Source of the DNA: Niallia taxi
Lineage (GTDB): Bacteria > Bacillota > Bacilli > Bacillales > Cytobacillaceae
Direction: 5' to 3'
DNA length: 64,000 nt
Assembly (NCBI RefSeq): GCF_004005475.1
Contig: NZ_RZTZ01000002.1
Coordinates: 186,001-250,000, forward strand
Part shown: positions 47,890 through 56,575 of the stretch, piece after piece
Position numbering within the stretch: the first letter of the stretch is position 1
How the letters are laid out: each line of letters opens with the position of its first letter
Notes under the pieces: generated by a model
What the model was told of the DNA's origin: nothing
Databases searched by the model: none
What the model saw: the letters and a program-made list of their open reading frames with translations, nothing else
Translations under genes and position numbers: made by a program

Positions 47890-50730
47890 ATGAGGAGAGC
47901 GTCACGCTTCAGCAAGTTTTTTATATTATCAATGCTGTCATTGCTGTTAATTCCTTTAAATGCAAATGCGGCATCATCAGCTCCAACAGTTAACTTCACA
48001 ATGACACCGTCACAGAGTGTAATTGTTAAACCGGCAAACAGCTCGGCACAAGGCAGCTTGGATATACGTTTATCTCCAGAAGGAAAAGCGACAAATGCGA
48101 ACCGTTCTCCAATTGATGTTGCTTTTATTTTCGATAAATCAGGTTCCATGGATGAGCTTGGAAGAAACCCGTATAAATTTTTAAGTGCAAAAAATGCTAT
48201 GTCGGAAGCAGCGGCTTATTTCAGTCAGGATCCGAATAAAAATGATCGATTTGCTCTTATCCCTTTTTCTTCAGATGTTGAAACAGATGAGGTTGTTACA
48301 TTCCCTGTAGTGGCTACCCCAACTACAGATAATGTAAAAACAAACCTGCAGACAATCAACAGCAAGGCTAAGGACCTAACTGCTGTCGGCGGAACAAACT
48401 ATACGCAATCCATCCAAAAGGCGATGAGTATGTTAACGACAGGGAATAGCACTTCCAAGAAGTACATCATTTTTATGACGGATGGAGAACCAACGTCTTC
48501 TAAAAACGTAGAAACATTTACGGACAGAGTATGCCAATATAAATATTTTTGCTATGACAAAAAAGTACAGGATACAGTCACATACACTATTTACACAAAC
48601 AATACAGCAACTGCCGTTCGTTCTAACGGAGATGTTGTTTCTAACAGCTTAAACACAGTACAAGCAGCAATTAAATCACAAGTAAATGAACAGGTCGATG
48701 CACTTGCTGCTAATAATATTAAGCTGTATTCCATCGGATTTGGGACAAATAGTGAAGTAGATATGAGCTATTTAAGAAACCTATCGGAAAAAACGGGTGT
48801 AACAGCACAGCAAGCTTCAACAGATACCATTGCGAAAATCTTTGAAGACATTTCCCAAAAGGTTTCGACACCAACGATAACAACTACAGTTAAAATCAAT
48901 ATTTCTAAATATGCCAATACAGTTAAGCTAGCAGATAATGCAAATGCTACATTGGACAGCTCGGGTAATGTTGTCATTAAAAAGGATATTCTTTTCCCGA
49001 TCAATCAAAGTGTTAATGAACCGATCGATGTGTCCCTGCCTTTGACATTTAGTGAAAAGGGGACATATACCTTTGATAATATAACGCTTGAATATACAGA
49101 TCTAGACGGGAAAATGCAGCAAAAAACAACTTCTGCGACGATTACAGTAAAAGATGATGCACCTGCAGGCTTCCAGTCAAGTATGACATTATCAAAAGTC
49201 GTTAATGACTTAACCAGTTTAATCAAAACTAGTAATGCAAATGATAAGACGAATTATTTCAATGTCAATTATTCCTTAAAACCAACGAACCTTGTGAATA
49301 GCACGGTTACCGGAAAGTTAAAGGATTTAGTCATTGAACAGCCATTGCCTGCTGGTGTCAGCATCGTCCCTAAAGATAATGTGAAGCAAGAAACAAGAAA
49401 CGGGCAGAATTACGCGATCATGACACTAAGTGATGTGTCCAATTACGCAAAAGGCAGCTTCTCACCATCAGAAATTACGGCTTCCATGCAGCTGAAGGTA
49501 GATTGGGCGGTCACCAATATGACGATGCCGCTTGCAACCTTGAACTATACAGATTCCCGTTTTTCATATGGCAGTAAAACAACCATTCCAGCTGCCAAAG
49601 ATATGATAAACTTGAAGGTTCAGCTAAAGGAAAACACAGCGAATGTCTACACAGGTGATGCAGCAGGAACCATTGAAAAAAGAGACCAAGCGACAAATAC
49701 GAAAAAAGCAAGCACACAAGATTTCAAGGAAGATTACGGTCTGCAAACTTTACCAGTAAAAGATATGGTTTATAAAGCAGGCACAAACAATCAAGCAATT
49801 GAAATCACTTATAATGATGACAGTAAATCATATTTATACTTCACACCAGATTATGATTTGACAGGAACATCAACAGGCACAAAATATGCTAGTGGAGCCA
49901 AAGCTTCAGAAGCAGTGGAAGCGAAGCTTATCCAAAAAGTAGCCGGTGATGATGTTGTTTATTCCTATAAAATTGATAATGGCAAGGATTCAACAGGCTG
50001 GGTTAAATTTGATCCAAATAAAGCTATTACAATAGACAAAATAGGTGAAAATAAGATTTATGTGAAGGCAGAAGGCGGATTTGCTAACAGCAAGGAAATT
50101 ACCAAAACTATTACGATTGAGCATAAGATTCAATCAATTGAGGTAACGCCAAATCCGATAAATATTACAAAGGGAAGCACAGTAGATTTCACTGTTGCCA
50201 TCAAACCAGATAATGCGACAAACAAAGACTTAGATATTAGTATTGGAGATACATCGATAGCTAGTATTCTTAATGGAAAGTACAGCATATATGGCGAGAA
50301 GCAAGGTAAAACAGAGCTTATTGTCAAAACAAGGGACGGTTCTAACCTTGAGGTAAGAATACCAGTTTCAGTCACAGATCCTTATATCGCGCTTGATGAG
50401 ATTAAATTCACGAAACCAGCCTACCAGGTAGAGGTTGGCGAAGAGCTGCCAGTAACAGATAATTTGATATTTAATCCAAGCGATGCGACAGATAAGGATA
50501 TCATTAGTGTTGTGGCTGATAAATCAGATAAAGTGGATGTCATTGAAAAAGGCGGAGAGTATTACCTGGTAGGTAAGGATGTCGGCTATTCAAATGTGAC
50601 AGCAACAGCAGAGGAACAAAGAGATAAGAAAACGCCAAGTGCAACCACATTAATTGAAGTTGTTAAAGAAAAAGATACTGATGACGGCAATAATGGCGGG
50701 TCTGGAAACGGCACAGATGGTAAATGGTAA
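47890..50730 (+). CDS. Large secreted von Willebrand A protein, possible pilus adhesin
   Basis: A 946-residue exported protein: signal peptide (FFILSMLSLLLIPLNANA, cleavage near residue 28), an N-terminal vWA domain (about 75-335) with intact MIDAS residues (FIFDKSGSMDE, GGTNYT, MTDGEPT), a beta-rich middle, at least one bacterial Ig-like (Big_2) domain at 750-840 (IEVTPNPINITKGSTVDFTV) and a second degenerate one to 930, ending in a short Gly/Asn tail. No LPxTG or membrane anchor is seen. Its gene is convergent with three minor-pilin genes; vWA proteins act as tip adhesins in some pili (PilY1, PilC1-like logic), so a tip role is inferred. ATG 47890 has GGAG 8 nt upstream. Confidence 0.85.
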   Translation: MRRASRFSKFFILSMLSLLLIPLNANAASSAPTVNFTMTPSQSVIVKPANSSAQGSLDIRLSPEGKATNANRSPIDVAFIFDKSGSMDELGRNPYKFLSAKNAMSEAAAYFSQDPNKNDRFALIPFSSDVETDEVVTFPVVATPTTDNVKTNLQTINSKAKDLTAVGGTNYTQSIQKAMSMLTTGNSTSKKYIIFMTDGEPTSSKNVETFTDRVCQYKYFCYDKKVQDTVTYTIYTNNTATAVRSNGDVVSNSLNTVQAAIKSQVNEQVDALAANNIKLYSIGFGTNSEVDMSYLRNLSEKTGVTAQQASTDTIAKIFEDISQKVSTPTITTTVKINISKYANTVKLADNANATLDSSGNVVIKKDILFPINQSVNEPIDVSLPLTFSEKGTYTFDNITLEYTDLDGKMQQKTTSATITVKDDAPAGFQSSMTLSKVVNDLTSLIKTSNANDKTNYFNVNYSLKPTNLVNSTVTGKLKDLVIEQPLPAGVSIVPKDNVKQETRNGQNYAIMTLSDVSNYAKGSFSPSEITASMQLKVDWAVTNMTMPLATLNYTDSRFSYGSKTTIPAAKDMINLKVQLKENTANVYTGDAAGTIEKRDQATNTKKASTQDFKEDYGLQTLPVKDMVYKAGTNNQAIEITYNDDSKSYLYFTPDYDLTGTSTGTKYASGAKASEAVEAKLIQKVAGDDVVYSYKIDNGKDSTGWVKFDPNKAITIDKIGENKIYVKAEGGFANSKEITKTITIEHKIQSIEVTPNPINITKGSTVDFTVAIKPDNATNKDLDISIGDTSIASILNGKYSIYGEKQGKTELIVKTRDGSNLEVRIPVSVTDPYIALDEIKFTKPAYQVEVGEELPVTDNLIFNPSDATDKDIISVVADKSDKVDVIEKGGEYYLVGKDVGYSNVTATAEEQRDKKTPSATTLIEVVKEKDTDDGNNGGSGNGTDGKW

Positions 50731-50734
50731 TAGG

Positions 50735-51078
50735 AAAGAGGCTGGGACATAAGTATGTGAACCAGCGTAAAAACCGAACTATTGATTAAATAGTTCGGTT
50801 TTTTGTTTTTAGTTTAAATACAAAAAATTAGAAATTTTAGTGGAATGGAGCGGAGGCCACTCGACTACTAAGGGAAATAGAGGAAAGGATGAGACCCCGC
50901 AGGCGAAGACGAGGAGGCTCCATTCCTCCCCGCGGAAAGCGCGAGGCCGAGCGCGCAATGGAACGAACTAACTTTAACTCAAAAATCTATTTAGACACAA
51001 CCTTCATTTTTAAAATTTAGTTGTAATTCTATTATTCGTGTTTAGAAAGCTTATCTTTTGTTTTGTCCCAGCCTCTTT
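50735..51078. repeat. Dispersed Bacillaceae repeat element with 15-bp inverted ends
   Basis: Bounded by perfect inverted repeats AAAGAGGCTGGGACA (50735-50749) and TGTCCCAGCCTCTTT (51064-51078). Inside are a terminator-type hairpin AACCGAACTATT/AATAGTTCGGTT with T-run (50769-50804) and a GC-rich palindromic unit (50842-50967; GGAATGGAGCGG ... GACCCCGCAGG ... CCCCGCGGAAAGCG ... CAATGGAACG) typical of a repeat found many times in Bacillaceae genomes (from memory). No transposase; it may be a MITE-like or RNA-forming unit. It separates the vWA gene from the convergent minor-pilin operon, and no gene is present here. Confidence 0.7.
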
Positions 51079-51089
51079 TTTTTGGATAA

Positions 51090-51120
51090 AAAAAAGATGT
51101 CTTGTTAAGACATCTTCAAA
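51090..51120 (-). terminator. Terminator of minor-pilin operon
   Basis: On the minus strand AAGATGTCTT/AAGACATCTT with a 3-nt loop followed by a long T-run, just beyond the stop of the 683-residue gene. Confidence 0.9.
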
Positions 51121-51123
51121 GGC

Positions 51124-53175
51124 TTATTGTATAACAAAATCATCTGGTATAATCTGCAAGCGGTCAACGATCGGCAGTGCATCAATACCCTTTAACAATA
51201 CGTCCTGGTCATAATCAACAATAAATCTAGACATGTAATTTTCACCAGAAAGGGGAACATTTTCAATGCTTTTAAACGCTCTATTTGCTCTAATAGCATT
51301 GATCTCCAGTGAATTTTTCGCGAAAATCCCGCCCTTAATATAAAAAAGTGAACCTACACCATATAATTCAGCATCCTTTTCTGTATAGAAGAATGCTTTT
51401 AATGGCTGGATGTTCTTTTCTTCTATCGGCAAGTACGGATAGCTTGGTTCGTTCATGTCGGAATAATTATTGAATTCATTCATCCGTGTTATTGTCAGTC
51501 TGTCTTTAGATAATAAAATCAGCTGGCCTTCTTCTGACTTGTTCGATTTGTTTGTGTATGGCAATCCAATAATATTAACGTTCGAAATAAAGCTTTCTGC
51601 GTTAGAGTAAACGACAGAATTAAAACGGACGATGTCATTTTCTCCATCTGCTTCACCTTTCTCATCGCCCTTGACAGTAAAGTCATCAAGGCTAATGATA
51701 TTGCTGTTCAGATCCATATTGGTATTCAATGGTCTGATGCTGAGTGTTTTACCTGCGAAAATATCACCATTCAGCTTAACTCCATTCGATGCCAAGCTTG
51801 TGGTTGTGTCTGCATCTGATTCAATGACAACCTTGCCTGCAGCGACCAAGTCGGCCCAACCAGTAACATTGCCGCCGAAGTTAATGAGATGAAGATCTCC
51901 TGCTGTTTTAACGGATTGAAGGGAGATATTCTTATTGCTGACAATATACAGATTACCGTTAACGATTAAGTCCTTCTCAAATGTGATTGGATAGTTGCTG
52001 CTATTTATAACAACATCTCCATTAATTTGCACATTGTCTGTAAATGTGACAGGACCGGTTTTACTGTCAATCGTGAATCCATTTTCTAATCTCTCTAACG
52101 AATCTCCTACTACCGATTGTGGAACCTGTTGTGTATCTGTTTTGACAATATCGGTTTGTGCAGTCTTCGAGGTTACTTTACTGCTGATTTCATTCTTGAG
52201 AACCGCTGACAGATTAGTAACATCAGTCGTTGTTAAAACAGTTGTTGTTAAAGCATTATTGCTAAGCATCGTATTAATACGGTCTCTCAGTGTTTGATCA
52301 TACTCAATGTTAATGAATTGACTGTCATGCTTTAAATCAGGTACGTCTTTCTTATAAAAATTATCTTCCTTTAACTTCTCAAGAATGGCTGCCCCAGTGC
52401 TATAGAAGTCTCCGTTTACAGAAGGCGGGAGAGAAGCAACTGTCCTCGATTTACCTGCACGATCCTGATAATTAGCATCCTTTGAAATGGTTAAATAGTT
52501 GGCAAAAGCATTTCCATTTATATTAGAGGAACCATTCAGGAAAAGTCCGCTATTCTTATCCTCTGAAGCAGATCCAGCAGCATATTTCAGAAAGCTTGGC
52601 AATGGCGATAAAATGATTTTTTTCTTTAAAGTACGAGTGACATCCCCTTCCTTTTCATTTGGGTTGTTTGTTACAAGTACAATTTCCAACACTCTTGTAT
52701 AGTCGTAATTTCGATTAATGGAATAGGAGCTTGTATTTTTCTCCTTGGTTGATGCGCCACATGCTGTTTCTGCAGTATTTGGCTGTAAGTAAACGACTTC
52801 GTTGTTGCTTATATCTTCAATACTTAAACATTGAATCGAAGCATTATAATCTGGATTTTCAACAATATCATTCAGGCTTGGGATGAGCACATTGTTTTGC
52901 AGTTCTCCTTGAAAGGAGGAATTTACACGGTATGTGCCATCTGAATTTTTCGCCATATTTAAATTTAGTGTGTTGAGTCTTGTGGCAATGGAAGATGTAA
53001 TTTCATCTAGTACCTTTTTGCTCTCAAAGGTAATGGTGATATCTGATTCCCTCGTTTCGACTCGCTTTGCTCCACTGATTGAAGAAGCGACAATGGCGAG
53101 ACCAATCGTTGTAAATACAATCGACACAAGCAGAACAGTAAGCAACGCATTACCTTGTTCATTTAGTTTGTTCAT
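51124..53175 (-). CDS. Large PilX-like minor pilin with repetitive C-terminal body
   Basis: A 683-residue protein with a prepilin-type N-terminus: EQGNALLTVLLVSIVFTTIG, a Gly at the cleavage point and a long hydrophobic helix; Glu5 of the mature protein is not present (NALLT), as in some PilX/GspK-type tip pilins. The body is Asn/Asp/Ile-rich with serial short strands (VQINGDVVINSS, DLIVNGNLYIV, AGDLHLINFGG, VKLNGDIFAGKTL) suggesting a beta-helix or polymer-forming (bactofilin-like) fold at about residues 375-530. Four or more Cys are present (QCLSIED, ETACGA). ATG 53175 with AAGGAG upstream. Last gene of the minor-pilin operon. Confidence 0.8.
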   Translation of the reverse strand: MNKLNEQGNALLTVLLVSIVFTTIGLAIVASSISGAKRVETRESDITITFESKKVLDEITSSIATRLNTLNLNMAKNSDGTYRVNSSFQGELQNNVLIPSLNDIVENPDYNASIQCLSIEDISNNEVVYLQPNTAETACGASTKEKNTSSYSINRNYDYTRVLEIVLVTNNPNEKEGDVTRTLKKKIILSPLPSFLKYAAGSASEDKNSGLFLNGSSNINGNAFANYLTISKDANYQDRAGKSRTVASLPPSVNGDFYSTGAAILEKLKEDNFYKKDVPDLKHDSQFINIEYDQTLRDRINTMLSNNALTTTVLTTTDVTNLSAVLKNEISSKVTSKTAQTDIVKTDTQQVPQSVVGDSLERLENGFTIDSKTGPVTFTDNVQINGDVVINSSNYPITFEKDLIVNGNLYIVSNKNISLQSVKTAGDLHLINFGGNVTGWADLVAAGKVVIESDADTTTSLASNGVKLNGDIFAGKTLSIRPLNTNMDLNSNIISLDDFTVKGDEKGEADGENDIVRFNSVVYSNAESFISNVNIIGLPYTNKSNKSEEGQLILLSKDRLTITRMNEFNNYSDMNEPSYPYLPIEEKNIQPLKAFFYTEKDAELYGVGSLFYIKGGIFAKNSLEINAIRANRAFKSIENVPLSGENYMSRFIVDYDQDVLLKGIDALPIVDRLQIIPDDFVIQ

Positions 53176-53186
53176 ATTATTTCTCC

Positions 53187-53759
53187 TTAAAAGCCAAACT
53201 GGCTTTTTAGTGTTAGTGGCTTGTTAAGTTTTTCGTTATTGATAACAAAGTCGACATATATGACGCCATGAAGGCATGTGTCACTATTTGTTTTATCTGT
53301 TTCGCTGCATTGCAGCTTTATCTCCGAATTGCTGAAATCTCCGTTGCTTTCCAATGCTTTGCCATCAATGGAAACAGAAGTAATGGTTTTACCATCCACT
53401 GTAGTTGGGACAAACTCAATTGATCTTGTTGTGGTTTTGTCTGTTTTCGCTTTGCTGTAAGAATAGAAAGTAGAGTTATCCTTTTGATTTTCCGTAATTG
53501 CAGTCTGTTCGGAATCAACGAGTTGAACACTTTTTCCCTGCATTTGTACATAATCAAAAGGGGTGCTGTTAAAGGAATTCATCATCATTGACACGGCATA
53601 GTCTGCATCATCACGAATCTGACCTTCAATTTGGATTTTATTAAAAAGATTTATTCCGGTATGGAAAACTCCATAAATAACTGGCAATACGATTGCTGTT
53701 ATGGCAAGAACCGCAAGTACCTCCATCAAGGTAAGCCCTTTTTCATCTAAGATCTTCAC
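53187..53759 (-). CDS. Minor pilin with prepilin signal (PilW-like)
   Basis: A 190-residue protein whose start is a class III signal: VKILDEKG|LTLMEVLAVLAITAIVLPV, with Gly -1, Glu +5 and a hydrophobic helix; remaining sequence beta-rich with two Cys (LQCSETDKTNSDTCLHG). GTG 53759 follows GAGGGGG 9 nt upstream and overlaps the preceding gene by 17 nt, so translation is coupled. Comparable to PilW/GspJ-type minor pilins by position and size. Confidence 0.85.
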   Translation of the reverse strand: MKILDEKGLTLMEVLAVLAITAIVLPVIYGVFHTGINLFNKIQIEGQIRDDADYAVSMMMNSFNSTPFDYVQMQGKSVQLVDSEQTAITENQKDNSTFYSYSKAKTDKTTTRSIEFVPTTVDGKTITSVSIDGKALESNGDFSNSEIKLQCSETDKTNSDTCLHGVIYVDFVINNEKLNKPLTLKSQFGF

Positions 53760-54240
53760 TTTTAATTGCCCCCTCAACAGAAGTTGTATATTCTCGCTTA
53801 TTGACTTTCCAATCAACTTTAACCGTTAAAGGGATGAAATAGTCTGTATACTTTTTGTCCAGCGTTGGAACAATAGAAACATGATAGGGAATATTATTAA
53901 TCGTTACCGGGCTGCAGTCTGTAGGTGTAGCATCGCCCTTCCATATTAGCTTGTATTCGTTATTGCATATTTGTAAAGTTCCAGAGGATTTTTCATTTTT
54001 CTCTAACCGTTCTCTTATCGCTATAAATGAATTCGTTCCTGTAGACTGTTCCATAAACGTTAAAGCATTTCTGGCGACGTTTACTGCTGCAGTCTTTTTT
54101 TGATTAGAATTTGTATAGGAATAGGCTTGATTAAAAAAGTTCATTATACCTAATAAAATAATGCTCAATATTGTAAGGGAAACAAGTACCTCAATTAAAG
54201 TTAATCCTTTTGAACTAGATAATATCTTAAAAAATTTCAT
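53743..54240 (-). CDS. Minor pilin with prepilin signal (PilV-like)
   Basis: A 165-residue protein beginning MKFFKILSSSKG|LTLIEVLVSLTILSIIL, a canonical class III prepilin leader with Glu5. Globular part contains a probable disulphide (QICNNEYKLIWKGDATPTDC) and the family-typical NVARNALTFMEQ helix. ATG 54240 has AGGGGAA upstream. First gene of the minus-strand operon, divergent from the plus-strand pilus genes. Confidence 0.88.
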   Translation of the reverse strand: MKFFKILSSSKGLTLIEVLVSLTILSIILLGIMNFFNQAYSYTNSNQKKTAAVNVARNALTFMEQSTGTNSFIAIRERLEKNEKSSGTLQICNNEYKLIWKGDATPTDCSPVTINNIPYHVSIVPTLDKKYTDYFIPLTVKVDWKVNKREYTTSVEGAIKSEDLR

Positions 54241-54395
54241 ATATTCCCCTGCTTTCAAAATTACTAATCTTATTATACAATATTTATTAGTCGCAAAATG
54301 ACTAAAAAAGTCGAAAAAGAGTGCTAAAGTATTGGAAAAATAGAAAAAACTGTAGATTTTTTAGGATTTAGGATATTGGTCTAAGGAGGTTTGCC

Positions 54396-55751
54396 ATGAT
54401 ATCATATGTTCTAGCCCTTTTTTCCCTAATATTAATTGTGCCGATTGTGTATTTTCTGCCATTAGGGTTTACGAAAAAAGGAAAATGGTGGATTATTGGC
54501 GCAGCGCTGTTTACATCTGTTTGTGGCTTGTTGACACAAAAAGTTTTCGAATGGTGGCAAACAGTGCTTTTTATGTTGTTATTTTTAATTATATTTACTT
54601 ATCTTTTCATTAAGAAATCCTCAGAGATGATGTTTGAGGCCGAAAATGACGAAGAAGAATGGGAAGACGAAATGGATTGGGAGCTGGCAACAGCAGAACA
54701 AGCAGTTCCGCAGAAAAATCGCTGGGAAATGGAAAGTAACAATGACTCCTTTTTAGTAGAAGAAGCTGAAGTGGAGCCAATAATTGCTGTGCAAAGTAAT
54801 GCGTTAGAGGAGCAAGAGGAAATCATTCCTGCTATTTCTGTTGAGGAAGAATTTATGAAATCCGATTTTTCTGCTAAAGAAGATGTTAATAATATTGCAG
54901 AAGTGGACGAAATAATACTAGAGCAAAAAAATGAGCAAGAGGAGATTTCCGAAATAGATATTCTCCCAATACAAACAGAAAGTACATCTGACCAAGATAA
55001 ACAGGCAGAAAGCTATTCATATATGGAAGAGCTTGAAAGGCTGATGTCTTCGGAAGAGACAGACGACTTGAACCTGCAACAGAGCAAGCAGCAAGAGCTG
55101 GAGGCAGGGCTTGCTGAATACGATATATCTTTACTGGAAGATATCGAGGAAGCAGCAGTAAGTCTTGAGGATGATGAACAAGCAGACAACAGTGAAGAGG
55201 AAAAGCTTGTCGACGAAGCTTGGACTGTTGCTGACAAGATCCAAGAACAGGAAGCAGCGAACCTTGTGGAGGATATAGAGTATTTGGAGCTGGAAGAAGT
55301 GGAAGCTCTGGCAGATGACATCGTGCCAGAGCAAGTCAAATCAGCAGAGCCAATGATTGAATTAATGGATGAAATTTTAGAAGACAACACAGAAGAAGCA
55401 AGCAATGAGCATCTTGAAGTTAATGAATTAGACAGTGTAACAGAGGAAGCGACAGCTTCGCCTAATCCTATATCACATCAAGTGATTAACAATACGCTTA
55501 TGCAGTTGAAGCTGATGAAGAATAAGCTTGATAAGGAAGAGTACGAATCCATCTTGGTGAAATGCCTAACTGATACATTGCCATTACATGAATACTTTAC
55601 AATATCTAATTTATTGATTGAACATTTCGTACAACAAAACGAGCACTCTAAGCTGGAGTCATTTTTTGCTCAATTGCAAACGAAATACGAACGAGAGCCA
55701 ATCATCTTAGAACAGCTTAACTTTATGGAAAAGAACTACTTAAATAAATAA
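54396..55751 (+). CDS. Acidic membrane-anchored protein of pilus locus, unknown
   Basis: A 451-residue protein with three N-terminal membrane segments (about residues 3-25, 30-47, 54-72), then about 270 residues of extremely acidic, Glu-rich, low-complexity sequence (probably cytoplasmic and disordered or coiled-coil), and a conserved-looking helical C-terminal domain (about 360-451: VINNTLMQLKLMKNKLDKEEYESILVKCLTDTLPLHEYFTIS...). No family recognised. AAGGAGG precedes ATG 54396. It heads the plus-strand operon (55751/55778/56576/57970 all spaced by under 30 nt). Confidence 0.7.
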   Translation: MISYVLALFSLILIVPIVYFLPLGFTKKGKWWIIGAALFTSVCGLLTQKVFEWWQTVLFMLLFLIIFTYLFIKKSSEMMFEAENDEEEWEDEMDWELATAEQAVPQKNRWEMESNNDSFLVEEAEVEPIIAVQSNALEEQEEIIPAISVEEEFMKSDFSAKEDVNNIAEVDEIILEQKNEQEEISEIDILPIQTESTSDQDKQAESYSYMEELERLMSSEETDDLNLQQSKQQELEAGLAEYDISLLEDIEEAAVSLEDDEQADNSEEEKLVDEAWTVADKIQEQEAANLVEDIEYLELEEVEALADDIVPEQVKSAEPMIELMDEILEDNTEEASNEHLEVNELDSVTEEATASPNPISHQVINNTLMQLKLMKNKLDKEEYESILVKCLTDTLPLHEYFTISNLLIEHFVQQNEHSKLESFFAQLQTKYEREPIILEQLNFMEKNYLNK

Positions 55752-55777
55752 TTATGTGAATAAGGTGAGGATATTTT

Positions 55778-56554
55778 ATGAAAAACAGTGCACAAATTAA
55801 AGGATTGCCAATTATCAGCATTTCAAACGGACAGCAAGAAGGAAGGGTTCATTCTCTTATTGTTAACCCGGAAAAAGGATCTGTCGATTTCTTGACAATT
55901 GAACAGGAAGAATGGCAAGAGAGTGTTGATGCTATTCCTTTTAAAAAGGTAGTTGGTGTCGGTGAGTATGCAGTAACGATAGAAAGTGCTCATGCCATTA
56001 TGGACTTAAATGAAATTCCTATTGCTAGTGAGCTAGTGAATAAACAAATCGGAATAATTGGTGCGAATGTTATCACTAGAAAAGGGGAGCTTATCGGCAA
56101 GGTGACCGAATTTTTGGTGGATGACGACAACGGCGGTGAAATTAAAGGATTGCTAGCAGATGTCAAAAATGAGGAAGTTTTGATCGATGCTGAGCTAGTT
56201 ATGACATATGGTAAAGACATCATTGTTGTGAAAGAGGAAGCATCTGCGAGCCTTAAAGAGTCTGCTCCTAAAGAAGAAGCATTCACACAAGAAACAGTTG
56301 TAGAAGCAGAGGAATTAATAGAAGAGATTTCCGCTTCCTCCCTAAAGGATATGGAAGAGGCAGAGCGTCTTCAAGCATTAAAGGAAAAACAAGTAGAGCT
56401 ATTGCTTAACAAGAAAGTAGTTAATGATATATACACAAATGAAGGCCAATTATTACTTGCTAAAGGAACTGTTCTGTCTTTAGAGGATATTGAAAATGCT
56501 CAACTAGCAGGACCAAGCGTAGTAATTGAACTTTCAATGAATGTGGAAGCTTAA
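55778..56554 (+). CDS. PRC-barrel domain protein
   Basis: A 258-residue protein with two PRC-barrel-like modules (about residues 5-75, INGLPIISISNGQQEGRVHSL-like, and 88-150, IGANVITRKGELIGKVTEFLVDDDNGGEIKGLLAD), then a charged acidic linker and a C-terminal segment (VVNDIYTNEGQLLLAKGTVLS) resembling a third half-module. PRC-barrels serve as small protein-protein adaptors. The link with pili is by operon position; GGTGAGG precedes ATG 55778. Confidence 0.75.
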   Translation: MKNSAQIKGLPIISISNGQQEGRVHSLIVNPEKGSVDFLTIEQEEWQESVDAIPFKKVVGVGEYAVTIESAHAIMDLNEIPIASELVNKQIGIIGANVITRKGELIGKVTEFLVDDDNGGEIKGLLADVKNEEVLIDAELVMTYGKDIIVVKEEASASLKESAPKEEAFTQETVVEAEELIEEISASSLKDMEEAERLQALKEKQVELLLNKKVVNDIYTNEGQLLLAKGTVLSLEDIENAQLAGPSVVIELSMNVEA

Positions 56555-56575
56555 TAACAAAGGAGCAAACACTGC

